From Tenacibaculum piscium (lineage in GTDB: Bacteria > Bacteroidota > Bacteroidia > Flavobacteriales > Flavobacteriaceae), in contig NZ_JAJGWT010000003.1 of the NCBI RefSeq assembly GCF_021390715.1, positions 1 through 64,000 on the forward strand: a stretch of 64,000 nt of DNA, in the 5' to 3' direction. Shown here piece by piece: positions 46,707 to 55,629 of this stretch (position 1 is the stretch's first letter; every line of letters starts with the position of its first letter). Under the pieces are notes generated by a model. The model did no database searches, was not told the origin of the DNA, and worked only from the letters and a program-made list of their open reading frames with translations. The translations under genes and the position numbers were made by a program.

Positions 46707-48061
46707 TTATAACATGCTATAATTTCTTGTACTTTTTCACTTTGGTAAACCGTTGGATATAAAAAACTTATAAGCTGACGCGCTTCATAATCAATAGCTA
46801 ACGCATTTTTTAAATGTGTTAAACCATAGGCTTGCTTATCTAAAATCATAAATAAACCACACAAACGATACTCGATTTCAGCAAAATTAGTATATGTTTT
46901 TTTGGCTTTAATAAGTATTTTTAATGCCTGATCAAACTCACCTAAAAATAATAAAACATCTGCTAAATCGGTATAAAGCACCATTTCATCATCCCCCAAT
47001 TCGATACAAGTATAAAATGCCGTTACTGCTTCTTCATAAAAATTTAATTTCAAATTTATGCTTGCACATTTCTTCCAATAAGAAACATTTTCTGCGTCAA
47101 TTTCGATGGCTTTTTTTACGTAATACAATGCTTTTTGAAAATCTTCTGCATCAAAATAAACGTTTGTTAACAATATCCACGCTTTATCAAATGAAGCATC
47201 TTCTTTTACCGCTTTCTTATAAAAATTAATCGCCGTCATAGGATTGTTTAATTGTTGATAACAACCTCCTATTTTCATGTATATAAACGCCGTAGGATCA
47301 TCTAATTCTAAGGCTATCTTATAATTTTTAACGGCTTCTTCGTACCTGTTTAAATCTTCTAAAGTTTGTGCTTTTTCTAAATATCCACCAATAAATTCTT
47401 GATCGATTAATACCGAATAATCAAAAGATCTTAAGGCTTCTTTATGCATTCCAATTTCAGAATATTGTCTTCCTAATTGATGCCAAGCCACTTCACAATA
47501 CGGGTTTTTATTGATATAGTTATTCAGAAATTGTATGGCTTCAATGTGGCTTTCCTCCATGTCGAAACAATACACGATATTATATAATGATGAAAAATCT
47601 TCGTAATCAACTTCTAAACATTTTTCAAAATTTAAACGGGCATTTTCATAATCATCTAAATATAAAAATTCCATTCCTAACATCGACCAAATATCAGCAG
47701 GATCTTCCACGAATTTTAACGAATCATGCAATACCACAATAGCTTGTTCATGCTTTTCTTCTTTGGATAAAATCAATGCTTTTTGAATAAAAACCTCATC
47801 ATTATAAGGAACTAATGCTTCAATATCTTTTAGCATTTTAGATGCCTGTACTAACTCATCTTCAAGCACTAAAATTTCAACTTTCATTAATTTTAATTGA
47901 ATAGAAGATGGATGCTGTTCCAAACCTAATACAACCGCTTTTTTAGCCAAAGAATACTTCGAGATGGTTAAATAATGTTCAATAATAGTTTCAAACTCAA
48001 CGGCATCAAAAAAATAGACATCGTTGGTTTTTAACATAGATTCAAATTTTGATATCGACAT
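46691..48061 (-). CDS. Tetratricopeptide repeat protein
   Basis: A 456-residue protein made of about 11-12 TPR-like helix pairs with no signal peptide or membrane segment, so it is probably cytosolic (for example NPYCEVAWHQLGRQYSEIG, GYLEKAQTLEDLNRYEEAVK, ASFDKAWILLTNVYFDAED). TPRs mediate protein contacts; no partner can be inferred. Transcribed alone, divergent from the DUF2853 gene. Confidence 0.88.
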   Translation of the reverse strand: MSISKFESMLKTNDVYFFDAVEFETIIEHYLTISKYSLAKKAVVLGLEQHPSSIQLKLMKVEILVLEDELVQASKMLKDIEALVPYNDEVFIQKALILSKEEKHEQAIVVLHDSLKFVEDPADIWSMLGMEFLYLDDYENARLNFEKCLEVDYEDFSSLYNIVYCFDMEESHIEAIQFLNNYINKNPYCEVAWHQLGRQYSEIGMHKEALRSFDYSVLIDQEFIGGYLEKAQTLEDLNRYEEAVKNYKIALELDDPTAFIYMKIGGCYQQLNNPMTAINFYKKAVKEDASFDKAWILLTNVYFDAEDFQKALYYVKKAIEIDAENVSYWKKCASINLKLNFYEEAVTAFYTCIELGDDEMVLYTDLADVLLFLGEFDQALKILIKAKKTYTNFAEIEYRLCGLFMILDKQAYGLTHLKNALAIDYEARQLISFLYPTVYQSEKVQEIIACYKKALK

Positions 48062-48264
48062 AAAATCTTTATTTGATTATAGTTAAATATACTATATTAG
48101 AATCAATAATCAACAATTATTTAGTTTATTTTTTAAATTTTTATAAACAAGAATCGATAACAAATCAATAAGAAATCAAGTAATTTCTTTAAAAGAAAAC
48201 AAAATATTCGTTATATTTGGAAGGATGTTTTTAAACAACATTAATTATAACTAAAAAAAAAATC

Positions 48265-48606
48265 ATGAGTAAATTTGACGAAAAAGTAGAATTGTACAAG
48301 AAATTTATGGATGATAGAAATCTTCCCGTAAATCTTGAGTTATTAACCGCTGTAACCAAAGGCTTAGGACCTTCGATTTACAAAAAAGATGCAGAAACAG
48401 TATCTGGTAGCGATCCTAAAGAATTATTAACAGTTAAAAATAATTTTTTAATCAAGAAATTAGGTTTAGCTGATTCACCAGCATTAGACAAAGCAATTGA
48501 TGAAGTGATGGAAGAAATAGGACGTTCAGAACGAAGTAAATATCGTGCCGTAGTTTACTATTTATTAGCAAAGAAATTCAACAAAGAAGACGTGTACGGA
48601 TTATAA
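48265..48606 (+). CDS. DUF2853 family protein
   Basis: A 113-residue helical protein (KFDEKVELYKKFMDDRNLP, GLGPSIYKKDAETVSGSD, FLIKKLGLADSPALDKAIDEVMEEIG). It matches DUF2853, a small family without known function. The -7 element TATATTTG lies at 48212-48219, giving a leader of about 40 bases. Followed by a strong terminator. Confidence 0.85.
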   Translation: MSKFDEKVELYKKFMDDRNLPVNLELLTAVTKGLGPSIYKKDAETVSGSDPKELLTVKNNFLIKKLGLADSPALDKAIDEVMEEIGRSERSKYRAVVYYLLAKKFNKEDVYGL

Positions 48607-48668
48607 ACCTCACTACAAATCTTACATTTTTTATAAAAAGTGATTAACTTTTATAAAAAATCATAAAT

Positions 48669-48704
48669 AAAAGTCTTGTATTAATTTTAATACAAGACTT
48701 TTTC
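48669..48704 (+). terminator. Rho-independent terminator after the DUF2853 gene
   Basis: A perfect 15-bp stem (AAAAGTCTTGTATTA with its complement) with a 4-base loop and T5. It ends only about 30 bp before the sdaA start. Confidence 0.88.
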
Positions 48705-48735
48705 TATTTTAGCCACCAACAAATAAATTAAATTT

Positions 48736-50160
48736 ATGTCGCAGTTTATTAGTGTTTTTGATATGCTTAAAATTGGCGTAGGTCCTTCTAGCTCACACAC
48801 TTTAGGTCCTTGGAGAGGCGCGCAACAATGGATTGAAAAATTAAAAGAAACTGATATTTTTGATGTTATTGATGGCATCAAAATAGATTTATACGGTTCT
48901 TTATCGCTTACAGGAATAGGACACGCTACCGATTTGGCCGTTTTATTAGGGTTAAGCGGTACCGATCCAGAATACATTCCTGTAGAGGATATTGAAACTA
49001 TCATCAATAAAATAAAAGAAACCAATAAATTACACTTTAATGCAGAAAAAAATATTAATTTTTCTGTTGAAAATGTTGTTTTTAATAAAGATTTTTTACC
49101 CTTTCATTCCAACGGATTTATTTTTAGAGGTTTTTGTAAAGGAAAAGAAATTTCTACAGAAACCTATTATTCTATCGGAGGTGGTTTTGTGATTCAGGAA
49201 GAATTAGAAATTCCTTTAGAAACAGAAATAAACAAGAAAAATTTTCCGTATCCAATAAATAGAGCTACCGAATTGGAGTATTATTGCGAAAAAGAAGACA
49301 AAACTATTTCTGAGATTGTATATCAAAATGAACTGGTTTTAAAAACTGCTTCAGAGATTGATTTCGAGTTAAAACGTGTGTGGGATACCATGCTTGAATG
49401 TATGTATATCGGTTGTCATACGGGCGGTATTTTACCTGGCGGATTAAACGTAAAACGTAGAGCTTTTGGTACGCATCAAAAATTAATAAAAGACGCTACT
49501 TACACCAACGAACAAGAATGGATTACTGCTATTAGAAGCACGGAAGTCAAATTTCGTGAAATCTTGAAATGGGTAAGCTGTTTGGCATTATCGGTAAACG
49601 AAGTAAATGCGGCATTAGGAAGAGTTGTAACCGCTCCAACTAATGGAAGTGCGGGAGTAATTCCTGCGGTTTTAATGTATTATTTAGTGATTGAAAATCA
49701 TGATGCCGATTTTGAACACATAAAAAAATTCTTATTAGTTGCGGGAGAAATCGGAAGTATTTTCAAGAAAAATGCGACTATTTCAGCAGCAATGGGCGGT
49801 TGTCAGGCAGAAATAGGCGTTTCATCAGCAATGGCGGCGGCGGCACTTACCGAACTTTTAGGCGGAACTCCTGCACAATGTTTAGTGGCAGCGGAAATCG
49901 CCATGGAACATCACTTAGGATTAACCTGCGATCCTATTGGCGGTTTGGTGCAAATCCCGTGTATTGAACGTAATGCAATGGGCGCAATTAAGGCAATTAA
50001 TGCCGCTGAATTAGCTTTAGAAACGAATCCAAAAGAATCGTTAGTTCCGTTGGATAAAGTAATCGATACCATGTGGCAAACCGCAAAAGATATGCATCGA
50101 AACTATAAAGAAACATCCGAAGGAGGTTTAGCAATTACTGTCGGTTTAGCGGATTGTTAA
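48736..50160 (+). CDS. sdaA: L-serine ammonia-lyase (single-chain)
   Basis: A 474-residue enzyme that deaminates L-serine to pyruvate using a [4Fe-4S] cluster. The N-terminal beta domain starts with SVFDMLKIGVGPSSSHTLGPW; the C-terminal alpha domain has TAPTNGSAGVIPAVLMYY, MGGCQAEIGVSSAMAAAAL and CDPIGGLVQIPCIERN with the cluster Cys residues. The length fits the fused alpha-beta type. Monocistronic, ending in a long hairpin. Confidence 0.96.
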   Translation: MSQFISVFDMLKIGVGPSSSHTLGPWRGAQQWIEKLKETDIFDVIDGIKIDLYGSLSLTGIGHATDLAVLLGLSGTDPEYIPVEDIETIINKIKETNKLHFNAEKNINFSVENVVFNKDFLPFHSNGFIFRGFCKGKEISTETYYSIGGGFVIQEELEIPLETEINKKNFPYPINRATELEYYCEKEDKTISEIVYQNELVLKTASEIDFELKRVWDTMLECMYIGCHTGGILPGGLNVKRRAFGTHQKLIKDATYTNEQEWITAIRSTEVKFREILKWVSCLALSVNEVNAALGRVVTAPTNGSAGVIPAVLMYYLVIENHDADFEHIKKFLLVAGEIGSIFKKNATISAAMGGCQAEIGVSSAMAAAALTELLGGTPAQCLVAAEIAMEHHLGLTCDPIGGLVQIPCIERNAMGAIKAINAAELALETNPKESLVPLDKVIDTMWQTAKDMHRNYKETSEGGLAITVGLADC

Positions 50161-50171
50161 AATAATAATTG

Positions 50172-50223
50172 AAATAAATTAAATCATTATCATCTAATTA
50201 CTTAATAATGATTTAATTTATTT
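50172..50223. terminator. Bidirectional hairpin between sdaA and the SanA-like gene
   Basis: A perfect 19-bp stem (AAATAAATTAAATCATTAT with its complement) encloses a 14-base loop. It is entirely AT-rich apart from one C-G pair and overlaps the stop of the minus-strand gene. Confidence 0.65.
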
Positions 50224-50859
50224 AATCGTTATTTTTTTTCCTAAAAATTTCGGTTGCACATTACATAAAATATCAACAAAAACTTTTACTCGGGCTAAAT
50301 ATTCTCTTAATCGAACTTTTAGCCCATATTTTCCAGAAACATCTTTAGCATTAAATCCGATTGCTTTTACTCCAAAATGATTAGCTAAATAAAGAGCTCT
50401 TTCATTATGAAATTTTTGAGAAATAATAGTAATATCGGTTTGCCCAAAGACCTCTTTTACTCTTACTACAGAATCTAAAGTTCGAAAACCTGCGTAATCT
50501 AAAAAGATTTTATCCTCAGGAATCCCCGCTTTTATCAAATCATTTTTAAAAGTAGTTGGTTCGTCATATGTTTTGGAACTGTTATCGCCACTTATCACGA
50601 TAAACGTTATTTTTTGTGCTTTATATAATGATACTACTGCCCTAATCCGAAAGGTATAATATAGATTTACACGTCCATTTGTTAAATATTTTCCCGTCCC
50701 TAAAACAAGCCCAACCTTACGCTTTGGAATTTCTTTTGTACTTGTATAAGTATTATTTTTCGCATTATTTTCTACTAAAAAATTACAGACAAAAATGAGA
50801 CCGAGTATAAAAACCGTTAATAAAGCGATTATTTTGAGTATTTTAACGAGATTATACAT
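50218..50859 (-). CDS. SanA/YdcF-like (DUF218) envelope protein
   Basis: A 213-residue protein with one N-terminal membrane segment (ILKIIALLTVFILGLIFVCNF) and a DUF218 domain: VGLVLGTGKYLTNGRVNLYY, FIVISGDNSSKTYDEPT, LDYAGFRTLDSVVRVKEVF, IISQKFHNERALYLANHFG. SanA is linked to vancomycin exclusion and envelope integrity in enterobacteria; the biochemical role is unknown. Confidence 0.88.
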   Translation of the reverse strand: MYNLVKILKIIALLTVFILGLIFVCNFLVENNAKNNTYTSTKEIPKRKVGLVLGTGKYLTNGRVNLYYTFRIRAVVSLYKAQKITFIVISGDNSSKTYDEPTTFKNDLIKAGIPEDKIFLDYAGFRTLDSVVRVKEVFGQTDITIISQKFHNERALYLANHFGVKAIGFNAKDVSGKYGLKVRLREYLARVKVFVDILCNVQPKFLGKKITIK

Positions 50860-50917
50860 TATTAAAATAAATTAATTTTTAAGGTTTTTTAAATTTCTGA
50901 TATAAGAAACAAGATAT

Positions 50918-51676
50918 TTATCTTGTAAAATACAACTCCGTTTCTGTGGACATTTCTTCTGAAAAAGCATAGTTATCAACATTAAAAGCTTTTAATTCAT
51001 TGATTGTTTTCACATCATTTTCGATGATATAACGCACCATTAAACCGCGTGCTTTTTTAGCAAAAGTCATGATAGTTTTATATTCACCATTTTTAAAATC
51101 TTTAAAAACAGGCGTTATCATCGGAACTTTTAATAGTTTTTTTGGTAAGGCTTTAAAATATTCTAAACTCGCTAAATTGACTAATAACTCTCCCTCTTCT
51201 AATTCATCATTTAACGAATTGACTAAGCTATCATTCCAAAATTTATATAAGTTTTCGGTTTCGCCGACTTTCAATTTCGTTCCCATTTCCAAACGATATG
51301 GCTGTATTAAATCCAACGGTTTTAACAAACCGTACAATCCTGATAAAATTCGAAGATTGTTTTGTAAGGTTGGTATTTTTTCTTCGGATAAAGAATTTAC
51401 ATCAATCCCTTTAAAAACGGCTCCTGTAAAAGAATAAATTGCCTGTTTTGCATTTTCTAAATTGAAAGGCGGTTGCCAATCTTGGTTTCTTTGATAATTT
51501 AAGATTGCTAAAGCATCCGAAATTTTCATTAAATCGCTTAATTTCTGTGAAGAAAGTGTTTTTAATTGCTGATTTAATTTTGTTGATTGTTCTAAAAAAC
51601 GTGGTTGCGAATATAATTTTGTAGAAGCTTTTGTTTCAAAATCTAAGGACTTTGCTGGCGATATAATTATTTTCAT
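50918..51676 (-). CDS. yaaA: Peroxide stress protein YaaA
   Basis: A 252-residue YaaA/DUF328 protein. Typical are the start MKIIISPAKSLDFE, AILNYQRNQDWQPPF, LSGLYGLLKPLDLIQPYRLEM, FWNDSL and the C-terminal TFAKKARGLMVRYII. In E. coli YaaA lowers intracellular iron damage during peroxide stress and binds DNA. A single gene with a repeat-bearing gap upstream. Confidence 0.95.
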   Translation of the reverse strand: MKIIISPAKSLDFETKASTKLYSQPRFLEQSTKLNQQLKTLSSQKLSDLMKISDALAILNYQRNQDWQPPFNLENAKQAIYSFTGAVFKGIDVNSLSEEKIPTLQNNLRILSGLYGLLKPLDLIQPYRLEMGTKLKVGETENLYKFWNDSLVNSLNDELEEGELLVNLASLEYFKALPKKLLKVPMITPVFKDFKNGEYKTIMTFAKKARGLMVRYIIENDVKTINELKAFNVDNYAFSEEMSTETELYFTR

Positions 51677-51855
51677 TCAAAAAAGTTTTTTAAGTAGTTT
51701 CTGATCTAATTTTGATGTAAAAATAAGACGCTATTTTAAAAGATAAAATTAATTATGATACTTTAAATCAATATGAATATTAGAAAAATAAATATTAGAT
51801 CCTGTTTAAATTTCATCTGAAAAAAATATATAACAGAAAAATAAAGAATCGAATC

Positions 51856-51889
51856 CGTCAAACTGAATTTATTTCAGTTTCACATCCTG
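51856..51889 (+). repeat. REP-like palindromic repeat, copy 2
   Basis: The unit reads CGTCAAACTGAATTTATTTC, then AGTTTCACATCCTG. The core AAACTGAA-TTTA-TTCAGTTT-like palindrome keeps pairing although its bases differ from copies 1 and 3. Confidence 0.65.
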
Positions 51890-51910
51890 ATTTGCCGTAA
51901 TTCTCCTGTT

Positions 51911-51941
51911 GATGCGATGCTGAAATAAATTCAGCATGACG
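51911..51941 (-). repeat. REP-like palindromic repeat, copy 3 (inverted)
   Basis: Read on the minus strand it is CGTCATGCTGAATTTATTTC, then AGCATCGCATC, nearly identical to copy 1 at 24730-24760. It faces copy 2, so the two make a paired inverted element. Confidence 0.65.
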
Positions 51942-51986
51942 AGAATTTAGTTTTAATTTAATTTTTAAAAAGACTCTAAATAAATA

Positions 51987-52763
51987 TTAAATTTTTAAAC
52001 CATCATAGGCTAAAAAAACATTTTCTGGTAATTCTTTTTCAACCTCTTCATGCAAACCTAACAATTCGCTAATATGTGTTAAATACGCTTTTTTAGGTTT
52101 TATTTCGTCAATAAAAGCCAGCGATTCTTCCAAATTAAAATGTGTTGCATGCACTTCTTTTCGCAAGGATGTAACAATTAACACCTCTAAATTTGTTAAC
52201 TTTTTTTTCTCTTCTTCTGAAATCGTTTTAATATCCGTAAGATACGCTATATTATTAAATCGATAACCCAAAATAGGCAATCGCCCGTGCATTAATTCTA
52301 TTGGCGTTACTTTTACGGCATCTAAATAAAAACTATTATGATGCGAAATAACAGTACTGAAAACCGCTGGCGCACTTGGATATCTATTTTCGGTAGTAAA
52401 AATATAGTCGTATCTTTTCTTCAAAACGCCTAAAACTCGCTTACTCGTATAGATAGGAACTTCGCCCATTTGGAAACAATACGGACGTATTTCATCTAAT
52501 CCTGCAATATGATCGGCGTGTTCGTGTGTGAATAAAATACCGTTTATTGAAGTTACTTTTTCACGCATCATTTGTTGGCGAAAATCAGGACCGCAATCTA
52601 TTACATAATTAATGTTATCCCAAGAAATAACGATGGAAGAACGTAAACGTTTATCTCGAAAATCGTTAGACAATGCCACAGGATGTGTGCTGTTAATCAT
52701 CGGAACACCCGTAGAAGTTCCTGTACCTAAAAAGGTTACTTTTAATTGTATATTTTTCTTCAT
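51987..52763 (-). CDS. PhnP-like metallo-beta-lactamase-fold hydrolase
   Basis: A 258-residue MBL-fold protein. The start VTFLGTGTSTGVPMI and the metal motif FTHEHADHIAGLDEIRPY are typical of the PhnP-type phosphodiesterase subgroup; LMHGRLPILGYRF and YLTHISELLG give further ligands. There is no phosphonate operon here, so the substrate is uncertain. I start at ATG 52763; a GTG at 52772 would add 3 residues. Divergent from the next gene. Confidence 0.85.
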   Translation of the reverse strand: MKKNIQLKVTFLGTGTSTGVPMINSTHPVALSNDFRDKRLRSSIVISWDNINYVIDCGPDFRQQMMREKVTSINGILFTHEHADHIAGLDEIRPYCFQMGEVPIYTSKRVLGVLKKRYDYIFTTENRYPSAPAVFSTVISHHNSFYLDAVKVTPIELMHGRLPILGYRFNNIAYLTDIKTISEEEKKKLTNLEVLIVTSLRKEVHATHFNLEESLAFIDEIKPKKAYLTHISELLGLHEEVEKELPENVFLAYDGLKI

Positions 52764-52844
52764 TGTTAACACAAAAATAAGACAAAAATTACCTGATAAC
52801 TGCTATTTTAAGTACATTTGTTGCAATCACATAAAATTAGAAAA

Positions 52845-54287
52845 ATGGCCATCACACTAAAAGGAGATAAGAAAATAAGTACCGTACCGACAACCAATAG
52901 TAAAGCGTTAAAAATCAACTTAAATGCCCATATTTATGGAACGTTCGCAGAAATTGGTGCGGGACAAGAAACTGTTCGTAATTTTTTTAGAGCTGGTGGA
53001 GCTTCAGGGACTATCGCTAAAGCAATGAGTGCCTATGATAAAGATTTTTCAGATGCTATTTATGGTATTGAAAATGACAATCGTTATGTAACCGAAAAAC
53101 GATTGAAAAAAATGCTAAAACATGAAATGGATTTAATTGAAGACCGTCTTGACCGTCAAAAACATCCTGATAAATTGTTTTTTAGCTATGCAAATACCGT
53201 TGCAACAATCAATTTTTCTAAAAAATTTAAAGGACACGGATGGGTTGGTATTCGTTTTCAATTAGATCCTCTGGAAGATTATAATGAAATAATTTTACAC
53301 CTACGTTTTAAAGAAACAGATGCACGTCAGCAACAAGAAACCTTAGGCGTTTTAGGCGTTAATTTAATTTATGGTGCGTATTATTTAAATGATAATCCAA
53401 AGGAATTATTAAAATCTTTTTACGATAATATTGATAGCGATCGCTTAGAAATTGATATGATTAATTTCTCGGGACCTCGTTTTACCTATGTTGATAATCG
53501 TTTAATGAGTTTACAATTAGTTAAAAACGGAATGACAAATGCCGTAATGTTCGGTCCTGATGGAAATAACTTATTGCCCGCTCAAGTTTTATATAAAAAG
53601 AATATTTTAGCCTTACGTGGAAGTTATCGTCCTGTAACCAAAGTAAATATGGATATGTTTGAACGTGCTAAAAAATTATTTTTAGCCGAAAAGAAAGTAA
53701 ATCCTGATAAAACACAAATTATCTTCGAAATTACCCTTAGTAATCTTCGCTCAGAAGGTGAAATTAATGAACGAGACTTTTTAGATAGAGCCGAATTACT
53801 CTGCGCCTTAGGACAAAATGTAATGATTACCAATTATCAAGAATACTTTAGATTGGTTGATTATTTTGGTGAATTTACCAAAGAACGAATGGGATTAGCA
53901 ATGGGCGTTCAAAATCTTGTTCAAATTTTTGATGAAAAATATTATCGAAACCTTAGTGGTGGAATTTTAGAGGCTTCTGGTAAACTTTTTTATAGAGATT
54001 TAAAAGTATATATGTATCCGTATAAAGATGAAGAAACAGGCGATTTTATCAATAGTGAAAACCTAAAAGTTCATCCGAGAATGAAAGAATTATATAAGTT
54101 TTTCAAAAATAACGGAAGGCTTGTCGATATTAAAAATATTGATCAAAATAGTTTACATATCTTTTCTCGAAGAGTCTTAAAAATGATTAAAAATAACGAA
54201 GAAGGTTGGGAAAAAATGCTTCCTGAAGGAGTTTCGAAAACCATTAAAGAGAAACGTTTATTTGGATGCTCTAGAAAACGAATTTAA
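52845..54287 (+). CDS. Conserved flavobacterial protein of unknown function (480 aa)
   Basis: A 480-residue soluble protein that I recognise as a well-conserved Flavobacteriaceae family without an established role; annotations I recall for it (such as TonB-dependent receptor or nucleotidyltransferase) do not fit, since there is no signal peptide, barrel or HxGH motif. It begins MAITLKGDKKISTVPTTNSK and has AHIYGTFAEIGAGQETVRNFFRA-like and TNYQEYFRLVDYFGEF segments. Start at ATG 52845; a TTG at 52818 lies inside the -7 element TACATTTG (52813-52820). The conserved Gly/Ala segment (RAGGASGTIAKAMSAYDKD) may be a ligand loop. Confidence 0.75.
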   Translation: MAITLKGDKKISTVPTTNSKALKINLNAHIYGTFAEIGAGQETVRNFFRAGGASGTIAKAMSAYDKDFSDAIYGIENDNRYVTEKRLKKMLKHEMDLIEDRLDRQKHPDKLFFSYANTVATINFSKKFKGHGWVGIRFQLDPLEDYNEIILHLRFKETDARQQQETLGVLGVNLIYGAYYLNDNPKELLKSFYDNIDSDRLEIDMINFSGPRFTYVDNRLMSLQLVKNGMTNAVMFGPDGNNLLPAQVLYKKNILALRGSYRPVTKVNMDMFERAKKLFLAEKKVNPDKTQIIFEITLSNLRSEGEINERDFLDRAELLCALGQNVMITNYQEYFRLVDYFGEFTKERMGLAMGVQNLVQIFDEKYYRNLSGGILEASGKLFYRDLKVYMYPYKDEETGDFINSENLKVHPRMKELYKFFKNNGRLVDIKNIDQNSLHIFSRRVLKMIKNNEEGWEKMLPEGVSKTIKEKRLFGCSRKRI

Positions 54288-54299
54288 TAAATTAAAATG

Positions 54300-54388
54300 G
54301 TATCGAGAATTTGAATTATTTTTTGTTGATAAATTTTGATTGATTTTAATTGATTTTGAAGCTTAAAAAGTTCTCGATACTATTTTTT
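54300..54388 (+). terminator. Long-loop inverted repeat followed by T-run
   Basis: GTATCGAGAA (54300-54309) and TTCTCGATAC (54371-54380) are perfect 10-bp arms 61 bases apart, followed by a T7 run. The inner part is AT-rich with repeated TTGATTTT. It may be an atypical terminator or a remnant of an element. Confidence 0.45.
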
Positions 54389-54510
54389 TGAAGGAAAAAA
54401 GCACTCAAACTGACAGTTTAATTAATAAATTATACTCGCTATTTTAAACCTTTTACTTTTTTTAAAGTCTAAGCACTACATTTAAACATGATAAATTTAG
54501 TGGTCAATTA

Positions 54511-55059
54511 ATGCCAATTAACGAGCAAAAACTTATAGCCGAGTTACAAAACCCCAAAACTAAAGAACTGGCTTTTAAACAATTAATATCACTCTATAAA
54601 GAGCGATTGTATTGGCATATTCGAAAAATTGTAATTTCGCACACCGATACCGATGATGTTTTACAAAATACTTTTATCAAGATTTTTAAAAATATTGACG
54701 GCTTTAAAAAACAAAGTAAACTCTATTCTTGGATGTACAGAATAGCTACCAATGAAGCTATTACTTTTATCAATAAAAGAGCTTCACAAAAAAATGTAGC
54801 TATTGCCGAATATCAACAACAATTAGTTTCTTCTTTAGATAGCGATACTTGATTTACAGGCAATGAAATTGAGCAAATCCTACAAAAAGCAATTGCAACT
54901 CTGCCCGAAAAACAACAATTAGTTTTTAATATGAAATATTTTGACACCTTAAAATATCATGAAATTTCAGAAATTTTAGGAACTTCTGTAGGTGCTTTAA
55001 AAGCGTCCTATCATATTGCGGTAAAAAAAATTGAGCAATTTATTAAAAACAACCATTAA
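54511..55059 (+). pseudogene. ECF sigma factor interrupted by an in-frame TGA
   Basis: The frame from ATG 54511 encodes a sigma-70 region 2 (FKQLISLYKERLYWHIRKIV, DTDDVLQNTFIKIFKNIDGF, YSWMYRIATNEAITFIN), then meets TGA at 54850-54852 (codon 114). In the same frame region 4 continues (GNEIEQILQKAIATLPEKQQ, LVFNMKYFDTLKYHEISEIL, GTSVGALKASYHIAVKKI) to TAA at 55057-55059. Without the TGA the product would be 182 residues, the normal ECF length. The TGA is in the linker, where TGG (Trp) is the simplest ancestor. Either a broken gene, a sequencing error or readthrough. Followed by its usual partners. Confidence 0.85.
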
Positions 55060-55092
55060 ACCTTTTACAGATATTAAAGTCTTAGCATTGAG

Positions 55093-55623
55093 ATGGATAA
55101 AGAATTAAAACATACCTTGGATTTTAAAAATCAAAAGATAAGTAATAAAGCAGGTTTTTCTATTCCTGAAAATTATTTTCAGACAATTGATGCGACTATT
55201 TTAAATAAAATAAATCAGAAAAAAGTTACAGAAATTAAAAAAGTTAAAAATAATAAAGATGAAATAGAAGAAAATAATAAGGTAGAAAAAAATAAAGATA
55301 ATAAGATTATTTATTTATCTCAAAATTTATATAAAAAAACACCCTCATTTATTACACTAATTGCAGCAGCATCAGTAGTAGTATTTATTGGATTTTACTA
55401 TCTAAATACTACAAAAGCCCATTATTCTTTAGACGATATCACTCCCGCAGATATTAGTTTTTGGTATGAAAACGGATACGGTACGACCAATAATAATGAA
55501 TTAGCTATAATGTTAGAAAGCTCAACAATTGATGAACGTGATATTTTATCTTCTATAAATGATGAAAATTTAGAAGATTACTTAAATATGAGTAATGACG
55601 CTACTTTTTTAAATGAAAATTAA
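55093..55623 (+). CDS. Single-pass membrane protein of the ECF sigma cluster
   Basis: A 176-residue protein. A charged cytosolic N-terminus of about 92 residues, rich in Lys, Asn and Glu, is followed by one membrane segment (SFITLIAAASVVVFIGFYYL) and an acidic exported tail of about 65 residues. The layout fits a small anti-sigma-like protein, but no zinc anti-sigma motif is visible. It lies 33 bp after the sigma frame and 6 bp before the sensor-like gene, so it belongs to their operon. Confidence 0.7.
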   Translation: MDKELKHTLDFKNQKISNKAGFSIPENYFQTIDATILNKINQKKVTEIKKVKNNKDEIEENNKVEKNKDNKIIYLSQNLYKKTPSFITLIAAASVVVFIGFYYLNTTKAHYSLDDITPADISFWYENGYGTTNNNELAIMLESSTIDERDILSSINDENLEDYLNMSNDATFLNEN

Positions 55624-55629
55624 TAAAAA

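Larger units (their letters stand above)
51677..51986. other. Gap upstream of yaaA holding a pair of REP-like repeats
   Basis: This 310-bp gap has no gene. It holds two palindromic units in opposite orientation (51856-51889 and 51911-51941) with about 21 bp between them. The remainder is AT-rich and unremarkable. Confidence 0.6.
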
